A stretch of 64,000 nt of DNA from contig CP121321.1 in NCBI GenBank assembly GCA_043585095.1, positions 2,666,001 through 2,730,000 of the forward strand, given 5' to 3'. This document shows, piece after piece, positions 34,417-41,185 of this stretch. The translations under genes and the position numbers were made by a program. The DNA is from JANQIO01 sp043585095. Its GTDB lineage: Bacteria; Pseudomonadota; Gammaproteobacteria; Pseudomonadales; Halieaceae. Numbering within the stretch: position 1 is the first letter of the stretch; the number at the start of each line of letters is the position of its first letter. The notes under the pieces were generated by a model that was given only the letters and a program-made list of their open reading frames with translations, made no database searches and was not told where the DNA came from.

Positions 34417-35669
34417 TGGCGTATCTGCCCCTCACCTAACACTACATACTTCTGTGAGGTCAGCCCCTCCAGACCCACTGGGCCCCGCGCATGCAGCTTG
34501 TCAGTAGAAATGCCGATTTCTGCGCCAAGCCCATATTCAAATCCATCCGCAAAACGAGTTGACGCGTTCACCATCACCGAGCTTGAATCGACCTCGCGCA
34601 AAAAACGCATGGTGGCAGCGTAATCCTGACTAATGATGGCGTCGGTATGTCCCGAACCATAGCGATTGATATGCGTTATCGCGGCGTCGAGATCCTCGAC
34701 GACCTTCACTGCCAGTATCGGTGCCAGGTATTCCTCATACCAGTCCGACTCAGCTGCCGGTTGCATTGTCGGGACCACATGCTGGCTACGGTCACAGCCG
34801 CGCAGCTCGACGCCCGCGTTATGCAATAACGAGGCGAGCCCGGGCAACACCTGTGCCGCAAGCTCGGCGTCAACCAGAAGTGATTCTGTGGTATTGCAGG
34901 TGCCGTATCGCTGCGTTTTGGCATTGACAACAATAGCCTCAGCCATTGCCAGGTCAGCGCCCCGATGCACGTAGACGTGGCAGTTGCCATCCAGATGCTT
35001 GATAACCGGCACTTTAGCTTCACTGCTGACTCGTTCAATCAGGCTTTTGCCACCCCGCGGCACAATAACGTCTACATAATCAGACATGCGCACCAGTTCG
35101 CCAACGGCATTGCGGTCCGGCGTCTCGAGCACCTGTACTGCAGCTTCTGGCAAGCCTACTTCGCGCAGTCCGGCAGCGATGCACTGACCAATTGCGGTAT
35201 TGGAAGCCAATGCCTCTGAGCCGCCGCGGAGAATCGTTGCGTTCCCGGATTTCAGGCATAGGCTGGCGGCGTCGAGAGTGACATTAGGACGGCTCTCGTA
35301 GATGATTCCGACAACACCCAAAGGGACTCGCATGCGTCCCACGCGTATTCCACTAGGCATGCTGCGCAGATCGTCGATTGCGCCAATCGGATCAGGTAAC
35401 GCAGCTACCTGTCGGAGGCCTTCAACCATTGCATCGAGACGATCGGCGTTGAGCTCCAGCCTGTCGAGTAAGGCACTATCGAGCTGCTTGTCACGGCCTC
35501 GAGCCATATCCTGTGCATTAGCCTGCAGAAGCATTGGACGCTGCGCATCAATCGCCGAGGCCATGGCCAGTAAAGCGGTGTTTTTGAGGGCCGTATCACT
35601 AGCCGCCAAGACGGTAGACGCCTGCTGCGCCGCCTTCCCGGTCTGCTGCATGTAGGAAATCAGGTCCAT
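34413..35669 (-). CDS. proA: Gamma-glutamyl phosphate reductase
   Basis: 418 residues from MDLISYMQQTGKAAQ; in-frame ATGs upstream (one 4 codons earlier) are possible. It belongs to the aldehyde dehydrogenase superfamily, with the catalytic Cys in RYGTCNTTESLLV, plus IYESRPNVTLDAASL and GRMRVPLGVVG. It reduces gamma-glutamyl phosphate to the semialdehyde in proline synthesis. It heads the nadD-rsfS-rlmH-mrdA run and diverges from bfd. Confidence 0.96.
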   Translation of the reverse strand: MDLISYMQQTGKAAQQASTVLAASDTALKNTALLAMASAIDAQRPMLLQANAQDMARGRDKQLDSALLDRLELNADRLDAMVEGLRQVAALPDPIGAIDDLRSMPSGIRVGRMRVPLGVVGIIYESRPNVTLDAASLCLKSGNATILRGGSEALASNTAIGQCIAAGLREVGLPEAAVQVLETPDRNAVGELVRMSDYVDVIVPRGGKSLIERVSSEAKVPVIKHLDGNCHVYVHRGADLAMAEAIVVNAKTQRYGTCNTTESLLVDAELAAQVLPGLASLLHNAGVELRGCDRSQHVVPTMQPAAESDWYEEYLAPILAVKVVEDLDAAITHINRYGSGHTDAIISQDYAATMRFLREVDSSSVMVNASTRFADGFEYGLGAEIGISTDKLHARGPVGLEGLTSQKYVVLGEGQIRQ

Positions 35670-35770
35670 GACCAATCCCATGTAGATTCTGCGATGCAGT
35701 ATACCCGAGAAGACTTTCAGCGCGCCGCTATGCTGTCCCCTCACAGTATAAAAAAGTTGCTTTAATCTTA

Positions 35771-35799
35771 TTGACAATCATTCTCATTACTATTAATTT
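35771..35799 (+). promoter_or_regulatory. Sigma70-like promoter of bfd with overlapping Fur box
   Basis: TTGACA (35771-35776), a 17-base spacer and TAATTT (35794-35799). The 19 bases at 35773-35791 match the Fur consensus at about 13 positions (GACAATCATTCTCATTACT). A repressor bound here would cover the promoter, as expected for iron-repressed bfd. Called by eye, not by matrix scan. Confidence 0.65.
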
Positions 35800-35888
35800 T
35801 TAACAATGCGCCAAAGCACGCTGCCGTGGCACAAAACACAATCAACGATAAGCGCGTTCAGCACGAAGCATTTTTAGAGAGCAACATC

Positions 35889-36089
35889 ATGTACGTTTGT
35901 GTATGTAAGGGCATCACCGACACTCAAATCCGCGCCGCCGTAGAGGATGGCGCTAATTCCTTACGCGATGTACGCAACACGCTTGGCGTCGCCAGTCAGT
36001 GTGGCAAGTGCGGCATACTCACCCGAGAAATCTTGCGCGAGAGCCTGATGGACAACAACGACGAGCAGCTCTTCTACGCTGTGTCCTGA
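35889..36089 (+). CDS. bfd: Bfd, bacterioferritin-associated [2Fe-2S] ferredoxin
   Basis: 66 residues from MYVCVCKGITD. Cys4, Cys6, Cys38 and Cys41 (SQCGKCG) are the four cluster ligands of the BFD-like domain. Bfd reduces the bacterioferritin core to release iron when iron is scarce. The Fur-like site about 100 bases upstream fits this. The bfr gene lies 490 bases downstream. An upstream in-frame ATG at 35826 lacks family similarity. Confidence 0.93.
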   Translation: MYVCVCKGITDTQIRAAVEDGANSLRDVRNTLGVASQCGKCGILTREILRESLMDNNDEQLFYAVS

Positions 36090-36147
36090 CGCTGTATTCT
36101 GCTGCGGCGTTCTATTAGGGCCACGTTCGATCACAGCATGCCACCCC

Positions 36148-36246
36148 CTGTTCTCCACCTGTTCTCCACCTGCCCTCCACCTGCCCTCCACCTGCTCTCC
36201 ACCTGTTCTCCACCTGCCCTCCACCTGCCCTCCACCTGCCCTCAAA
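36148..36246. repeat. 11-bp tandem repeat, nine units
   Basis: Unit ctgccctccac with C/T variation at two positions (ctgttctccac, ctgctctccac), nine head-to-tail copies with the last one decayed. It lies in the intergenic space after bfd. All units keep the ctccac core. Confidence 0.9.
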
Positions 36247-36463
36247 CATCGGCTAAACAGCTACCGAACAAAGACTAAAAAACGACGCGTCCAACCTCTA
36301 TCCTTGTCTTCGCAACTGCTACCTATTGCTGCTATCTATTAATGCTACCTGGAACTGTTAAATCGAATCCCGGTACTGCGAAAACGGTCAATACAGACCG
36401 GTTATCGATACGATTAGCGAGGCCGCAAACGGCCCGACAAAGCCCGTGAATGCAATTGCGAAT

Positions 36464-36482
36464 CTTTATTATTGTCATTCAA
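36464..36482 (+). promoter_or_regulatory. Possible Fur-like site upstream of bfr
   Basis: CTTTATTATTGTCATTCAA, read on the minus strand, matches the Fur consensus at about 11 of 19 positions. It lies roughly 100 bases before the bfr ATG in an AT-rich stretch. This is weak evidence and may be just AT-rich DNA. Confidence 0.3.
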
Positions 36483-36579
36483 AATATGCTATAAAAATCA
36501 ATGACTTAGCTTTCTTTCTTGCGGACAAAGCCGTATAGTACAGCCCTTGCTAACAGATACACCACAGGAGCTCTACGCC

Positions 36580-37080
36580 ATGAAAGGCGATCCAAAAGTT
36601 ATTGAACACTTGAACAAAGTACTGGGCAACGAACTGGTTGCTATCAATCAATACTTCTTGCACGCCAAGATGTATCAGGATTGGGGGCTCAAAGAACTCG
36701 CGGAACACGAGTATCACGAGTCAATCGACGAAATGAAGCATGCCGACAAGCTTGCTGAACGCATTTTGTTTCTGGAAGGCCTGCCCAATTTTCAGGACCT
36801 CGGCCGCTTAATGATTGGGGAAAGCACAGAAGAAATGCTGCGCTGCGACCTCAAGCTGGAGATGGTCGCTATCCCGGATCTACGTGAAGGCATCAAGCAC
36901 TGCGAATCCGTGCAGGACTTCGTCACGCGCGATTTGCTGAAGGATATCCTTGAATCCGAGGAAGAGCATGTGGACTGGATTGAAACCCAGCTTAGCCTGA
37001 TCGAGAAAATCGGCATACAGAACTATATGCAGAGCGCGCAGTTCGTTGAAGTGGGCAGCGTTAATCAAAGCCCAACGTAA
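36580..37080 (+). CDS. bfr: Bacterioferritin
   Basis: 166 residues from MKGDPKVIEHLNKVLGNELV, with CAGGAGCT about 10 bases upstream. The four-helix ferritin fold has di-iron ligands (Glu18, Glu/His in EYHESIDEMKHAD, and the later EEEH). Met52 is the haem ligand, so this is a haem-binding bacterioferritin. It stores iron in 24-mers and pairs with Bfd. It ends at a strong bidirectional terminator. Confidence 0.96.
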   Translation: MKGDPKVIEHLNKVLGNELVAINQYFLHAKMYQDWGLKELAEHEYHESIDEMKHADKLAERILFLEGLPNFQDLGRLMIGESTEEMLRCDLKLEMVAIPDLREGIKHCESVQDFVTRDLLKDILESEEEHVDWIETQLSLIEKIGIQNYMQSAQFVEVGSVNQSPT

Positions 37081-37109
37081 AACACGCCTCTAGCCTTTAC
37101 TGAACTGTT

Positions 37110-37142
37110 AAAAAGGCTGGCCTCCGGGCCAGCTTTTTTTTA
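37110..37142. terminator. Bidirectional terminator between bfr and the beta-propeller gene
   Basis: A-run, stem GCTGGCC/GGCCAGC with a 4-base loop, then a nine-base T-run. It is symmetric enough to end transcripts from both convergent genes. Confidence 0.88.
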
Positions 37143-37187
37143 TGTACTGACCAGATCTTGTGAGTAATCCTTCAAAACCCCGAAAGG

Positions 37188-38228
37188 TTATTTGCTCTCT
37201 GCACGGCCGGCTGCACTGTTTACACTGATTGACGAGTAAGCCATCGCATCCGGCTCATCACCCGTCTTTAAAATCCGTAGCTGCCGCCAACTTCCCACCT
37301 CTAGCTCCTGTACCGCATCGGCCGCAGCGTGGGCTATCCACACTCGACTTTGCTGGGGATCCACCTCGATACCGATCGGGATAGAGGACCCGTCAAAGGC
37401 ATCACCAAAAAGGGTAGGCGTTTCTTCCGATAAGCCTATATCGATAGTCTTTTCTACCGCAGGCACGCTGCCATCGACAACCGTGAGCGTCGCCGTCGCA
37501 GCGCTGGTGACCAGCACGGTTCCGTCCAGCAGAGTTTCCGCTCGGATCGGGAATCCTGGCACAGGCAGAGTTTCCAGCAAATTCAGATAGCGGGCATCGA
37601 ACAGGGACACCGTATCCTCAGCGCGATTGGTGACCCAAAGATGCCGGCGGTCAGGCGACAGCGCAATGCCCTCTGCACCCTGCCCCGATCGCTCGAAGGC
37701 GAGCAAACCGCGCACGGCAAGGCTGATAAGACTCACTGAGCCAGAAGCGATATTGGCGACGTAAGCGCGCCGGGCATCCGCATCGTAGGCCAACATGTGC
37801 GAGCCAGACTGCCCGGTAGGGGTCACCGATACGATTTCGCCCGCCCATACATCGACCTGAAGCAGGGCGCGCGAGTCCTCCGCCGTCACAAGAACGTGGC
37901 GATTGCCCGGCATAAACACGATGCCGTGGGGGCGGGTGTGCTTGCCAAGGCTAATACTGCCAACACTGCGACCCCGCTCGACATCAATCACCGTAAGGCT
38001 GTTGCCAGCTGTATCGCCTACCCCATAGTTGGTCACAACGGCGAGCGCGCCATCGCCTGACACGACTATTTCGTGAGGCCCGGGCTGCGTTTCTGCTCTG
38101 GCAACCTCCTGACCGGTGTCGAGATCGATCAGCGAAACGCTGGACGCAGCTTTGTTGCCGACCAGCAATGTGTCGGCAGAAACCGAACTGGCCGCAAGGT
38201 ATAAGGTGAACGCGATGAGCTGTTTCAA
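37188..38228 (-). CDS. Exported YVTN-type beta-propeller protein
   Basis: 346 residues from a TTG (MKQLIAFTLYLAASSVSADT) chosen because CCGGAG lies 7 bases upstream and a signal peptide follows at once; the frame is open a further 186 bases, through the 8-bp repeat. After cleavage near residue 19 the protein is a series of YVTN/lactonase-like blades (LLVGNKAASSVSLIDLDTGQ, ALSPDRRHLWVTNRAEDTVS, IEVDPQQSRVWIAHAAAD). These propellers bind ligands or partners in the periplasm. The exact role is unknown, and no PQQ or haem gene is adjacent. Confidence 0.82.
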   Translation of the reverse strand: MKQLIAFTLYLAASSVSADTLLVGNKAASSVSLIDLDTGQEVARAETQPGPHEIVVSGDGALAVVTNYGVGDTAGNSLTVIDVERGRSVGSISLGKHTRPHGIVFMPGNRHVLVTAEDSRALLQVDVWAGEIVSVTPTGQSGSHMLAYDADARRAYVANIASGSVSLISLAVRGLLAFERSGQGAEGIALSPDRRHLWVTNRAEDTVSLFDARYLNLLETLPVPGFPIRAETLLDGTVLVTSAATATLTVVDGSVPAVEKTIDIGLSEETPTLFGDAFDGSSIPIGIEVDPQQSRVWIAHAAADAVQELEVGSWRQLRILKTGDEPDAMAYSSISVNSAAGRAESK

Positions 38229-38356
38229 AGCCGCCACTCCGGTTGGTGGGGAGAAGATTTGCCAACATACCTCACCAGCGCGACAAGCTCCAAGCCCAGC
38301 TGGACCTGGTGGTGAGACCTTCATGTGAAGGAAGTTTGCCGAGTGACGCGGTCTGG

Positions 38357-38396
38357 CGTTCCGGCGTTCCGGCGGTCCGGCGTTCCGGCGTTCCGG
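38357..38396. repeat. 8-bp tandem repeat, five units
   Basis: Five head-to-tail copies of cgttccgg (one reads cggtccgg), about 130 bases upstream of the propeller gene start and just after a terminator, so in or near its promoter region. Confidence 0.85.
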
Positions 38397-38417
38397 CGAT
38401 GACCACATAATCAATAG

Positions 38418-38440
38418 AGAAAACCCGCGCTAGCGGGCCT
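38418..38440 (-). terminator. Minus-strand terminator, probably for grxD
   Basis: Stem CCCGC/GCGGG with a four-base loop; read on the minus strand it is followed by TTTTCTCT. It lies about 125 bases past the grxD stop. Confidence 0.65.
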
Positions 38441-38565
38441 TTGATTCACTCGTCAAACCAGTGCATGCAGACACGCATTCGGTGGGCGGAAGCCAGCTGC
38501 CGCCGGGAGCGCCTCAAGCGGGCCGCCCTCTGCAGCCGACGGAGCCATGGACCAGTCGAACTGGA

Positions 38566-38907
38566 TTACTCCGTTTCTGTCGGTTCCGCCGTTGCTGAAA
38601 CCGTCGCCTTGATCAGCGGCTCAAGCTCGCCGTTTTCATGCATCTCAGTGACGATATCGCAGCCGCCGATAAGTTCGCCACCAACCCAGAGCTGCGGAAA
38701 AGTAGGCCAATTGGCATAACCCGGCAGCGCAGACCGGACATCGGGGTTGCTGAGAATGTCGACGTAGGCAAAGCGTTCGCCACATGCCATCAACGCCTGT
38801 GAGGTGCGCGCCGAAAAGCCGCACTGGGGCTGGTTGGGCGATCCTTTCATATATAACAATACGGGATTGCTTTCGATTTGTTCTTTGATTGAATCAATAA
38901 TATCCAT
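38566..38907 (-). CDS. grxD: Monothiol glutaredoxin GrxD (CGFS type)
   Basis: 113 residues from MDIIDSIKEQIESN. The active site is Cys29-Gly-Phe-Ser32 (PQCGFSART), with the glutathione-binding WPTFPQLWV and GGCDIVTEM. CGFS glutaredoxins bind a shared [2Fe-2S] cluster and deliver it, often with BolA partners. The frame is open upstream, but the added residues are not family-like. It is monocistronic. Confidence 0.95.
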   Translation of the reverse strand: MDIIDSIKEQIESNPVLLYMKGSPNQPQCGFSARTSQALMACGERFAYVDILSNPDVRSALPGYANWPTFPQLWVGGELIGGCDIVTEMHENGELEPLIKATVSATAEPTETE

Positions 38908-39024
38908 GTGGTCCTGCCTGATAGTTACCGCGTACTTCCGCTTATTGTACCCTCTGTTGCAGCGCCGGGCATGCACCTTCTATCTATCACCGCGTTATCT
39001 TTTAACTATATTTCCATGCGCGAC

Positions 39025-39078
39025 GCTGAGTCTACACGTCAAGCTGAGTCTAAATGGAACGCTGAGTCCATTTGTAAC
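39025..39078. repeat. 18-bp tandem repeat, three units, upstream of argD
   Basis: Three units, each starting gctgagtc and spaced exactly 18 bp apart; the second half of each unit is less conserved. It lies about 85-140 bases upstream of the argD ATG. It does not match the ArgR operator consensus. Confidence 0.7.
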
Positions 39079-39161
39079 ACCGGGGCCAGAGTAATTGCCT
39101 TGAGACGGGGGCAATCGTACTATCTCGGCTTTCGCTTTATTCCCATTCCCGGAGAAACCCC

Positions 39162-40361
39162 ATGGCTTCCGCATTGATGAGCACCTATGCTCGACTGGAC
39201 ATCAGCTTTACACATGGTGAAGGCTGCTACCTATACGATGCAAAGGGCCGACGCTATCTGGACGCTATCTCAGGCATTGGCGTTAACTCCCTTGGCCACG
39301 CCCATCCCGCGGTATGCGAAGCGGTGGCAAGTCAGGCCGGCAGACTGATTCATACATCCAACCTCTATCATATTGAGCAGCAGGAAAAGCTGGGGCTTGA
39401 GCTGGCACGTATCTCTGGCCTGCGTCGCAGCTTTATCAGCAACTCCGGCGCAGAGGCAAACGAAGCGGCGATCAAACTTGCCCGTCGTTATGGGCATCAG
39501 CGCGGCATCCACAATCCTGGCATCGTCGTCATGGAGCAGGCGTTTCACGGCCGCACCATGGCCACACTATCTGCCACCGGCAACCGGAAGATACAGGCAG
39601 GCTTTGAACCGCTCGTTGCGGGCTTTATACGCGCACCGTTTGGCGATATCGATGCCGTGCACAACATTGCTGAGAACAATGCCAACGTGTGCGCTGTTCT
39701 GGTGGAGCCGATTCAGGGCGAAGGTGGCATTAACCTGCCGCCGGCGGGATACCTGCAAGCCTTGCGAGACTGTTGTGACGCCCATGGCTGGCTACTCATG
39801 CTGGACGAGGTGCAGTGCGGGAATAGCAGGACCGGTCATTGGTATGCCTGCCAGGGCGAGAACGTCACACCGGACGTCATAACGACTGCGAAAGCACTGG
39901 CCAATGGCGTTCCCATTGGCGCCTGCATGGCGGGCGGTGCGGCGGCTGAAACGTTACAGGCGGGGCATCATGGCTCCACCTATGGTGGCAATCCCCTGGC
40001 TTGCGCCGCAGCGCTGGCAGTGATCGCAACAATGGAACAGGACAGATTGGCAGAGCGAGCCAGCGCGATGGGCACCTTACTGATGGACGGGTTCAGAGAA
40101 CGGCTGGGCAGCTTGCCAGGCGTTGTCGAGGTGCGTGGTCGAGGCCTGATGATGGGCATAGAACTGGCAGACCCCTGCCCCGAGCTAGTCAGTATGGCGC
40201 TGGATCGTGGACTGCTAATCAATGTGACAGCAGGATCCGTGGTGCGGCTACTGCCGCCGCTGGTCATGGAAGAGGCAGATGCCCTATTCCTGCTCGACAC
40301 CTTAACAACACTTATTGTTGATCATCTGTCTGCTTCCGACTCGGCTGCCGCGCAGGCTTGA
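39162..40361 (+). CDS. argD: Acetylornithine aminotransferase
   Basis: 399 residues; CGGAGAAA lies 8 bases upstream. Class III aminotransferase of the ArgD subgroup: NSGAEANEAAIKLAR (94-108), Asp215 in LLMLDEVQCG, PLP lysine Lys244 in TTAKALANGVPIGA, and HGSTYGGNPLACAAAL. It converts N-acetylglutamate semialdehyde to N-acetylornithine in arginine synthesis and may also serve lysine synthesis. A second Met five codons in is possible. It ends at a hairpin terminator. Confidence 0.93.
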   Translation: MASALMSTYARLDISFTHGEGCYLYDAKGRRYLDAISGIGVNSLGHAHPAVCEAVASQAGRLIHTSNLYHIEQQEKLGLELARISGLRRSFISNSGAEANEAAIKLARRYGHQRGIHNPGIVVMEQAFHGRTMATLSATGNRKIQAGFEPLVAGFIRAPFGDIDAVHNIAENNANVCAVLVEPIQGEGGINLPPAGYLQALRDCCDAHGWLLMLDEVQCGNSRTGHWYACQGENVTPDVITTAKALANGVPIGACMAGGAAAETLQAGHHGSTYGGNPLACAAALAVIATMEQDRLAERASAMGTLLMDGFRERLGSLPGVVEVRGRGLMMGIELADPCPELVSMALDRGLLINVTAGSVVRLLPPLVMEEADALFLLDTLTTLIVDHLSASDSAAAQA

Positions 40362-40370
40362 GCCGTGCTT

Positions 40371-40397
40371 TAAGGGGCTATGCGTAGCCCTTTCCTC
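40371..40397 (+). terminator. Terminator of argD
   Basis: Stem AAGGGCTA-type (AAGGGGCTA/TAGCCCTTT, one base bulged) with loop TGCG, followed by TTTCCTCTCTATTCTTTT, 10 bases past the argD stop. Confidence 0.75.
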
Positions 40398-40672
40398 TCT
40401 ATTCTTTTAACCCCTACAACTCTGAAGGCGAGAGCGCGACTGCGCTCCTCGCTAAAGCGAGTGGTTTACCAGCGATCGTGCAGTAAGCCATGCAGCGCCC
40501 GTGCAGCCGCTTCAAAGACCTCTTAATAACATTATTACAGTTTTGTGATGCTCGCTTAGAACAAAACGGTCAAAGCAGTCCACAGACCCCTGCAAACGGC
40601 TGATTTTCTTATAGATTGATACCGCGCGGGCTGTCAGGTTAGTGGTTACAGACCGTTCAGTTCATGCACACG

Positions 40673-40681
40673 TTATCCACA
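40673..40681 (+). promoter_or_regulatory. DnaA box upstream of nrdA
   Basis: TTATCCACA, a perfect consensus DnaA box, 505 bases before the nrdA start. In E. coli DnaA boxes upstream of nrdAB adjust transcription with the replication cycle; the same use here is inferred. Confidence 0.6.
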
Positions 40682-40721
40682 GAAAAACCCCAGTTCAGGT
40701 GTCTTGCAATCCACAGCCAAG

Positions 40722-40739
40722 CGCATTATCTTGTATGCG
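40722..40739 (+). promoter_or_regulatory. Candidate NrdR box 1
   Basis: CGCATTATCTTGTATGCG: inverted arms CGCAT/ATGCG around an AT-rich core with the TATCTTGT element seen in NrdR boxes. Its centre is 30 bases from the second box, the near three-turn spacing typical of NrdR operators. Confidence 0.5.
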
Positions 40740-40751
40740 TCTGGACCGGCA

Positions 40752-40769
40752 CACCCAATATATAGGGAT
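40752..40769 (+). promoter_or_regulatory. Candidate NrdR box 2
   Basis: CACCCAATATATAGGGAT: core AATATATAG flanked by CCC/GGG arms, close to the ACACAATATATAGTGT-like NrdR consensus. Paired with box 1 upstream. Confidence 0.5.
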
Positions 40770-41018
40770 TCCAGTGATTTATTCGGGTCACCGAACGCAC
40801 TGATCACAGCCGACACGGATGCAACAAGGCAAAAATAAAGCAGAACCGCATCTAAAAAGCGCTAAAAGCTGGCAAAAGTACCTAAAAGTGGCGAAAACGC
40901 CGCCACAACACGATTAGCAAAGCACAAGGGCTACCAGGTGTATTTTGGCTGCGTTAAGCGAGGGTAGCGGGGTTAGAAACAACAGCGGGACACCAGCAGC
41001 CAGAAAGCGAGCAGCCAG

Positions 41019-41082
41019 AGCTATCAGAGTTAAGAGCTATCAGAGTTAAGGGCTATCAGAGTTAAGGGCTATCAGAGTTAAA
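41019..41082. repeat. 16-bp tandem repeat, four units, in the nrdA leader
   Basis: Four nearly identical copies of agctatcagagttaag (last two begin gg), ending 103 bases before the nrdA ATG. The repeat could place multiple protein sites or be a slippage array; it has no inverted symmetry. Confidence 0.9.
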
Positions 41083-41185
41083 TGTGGAAAGACTCACCTT
41101 GAAAGGACCCACCTGAAGATAGCCAGGCATAAAAACAAACCCTCATCAGTCGTCGATAGAGCACAATTTTCATTCCGGAGTAGAC

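Larger units (their letters stand above)
36090..36579. other. Gene-free stretch between bfd and bfr
   Basis: 490 bases holding the 11-bp minisatellite (36148-36246), an AT-rich section, and the bfr promoter region with a possible weak Fur-like site. No convincing gene on either strand: the frame through the repeats on the minus strand is purely repeat-derived. Confidence 0.6.
38229..38565. other. Gene-free stretch between the propeller gene and grxD
   Basis: 337 bases. It contains the 8-bp tandem repeat (38357-38396) and a minus-strand terminator near 38418-38440, presumably that of grxD, with its long 3' region to the right. No credible gene found. Confidence 0.55.
40362..41185. other. Long regulatory stretch between argD and nrdA
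   Basis: 824 bases without a gene. From left: the argD terminator, a DnaA box, a pair of NrdR-like boxes, an A-rich section with short aaaagc/taaaag repeats (about 40830-40900), and four 16-bp tandem repeats. The size and content suggest elaborate control of nrdAB. Confidence 0.7.

Noticed and set aside
35961..36245. Minus-strand frame with GGEQVEGRWRAGGEQVE-type repeats
   Set aside because: It is read through the 11-bp minisatellite, overlaps bfd antisense and lacks a ribosome site.
36148..36246. CRISPR array
   Set aside because: Units are contiguous 11-mers without spacers; the other arrays in the window are also spacerless and no cas gene is present.
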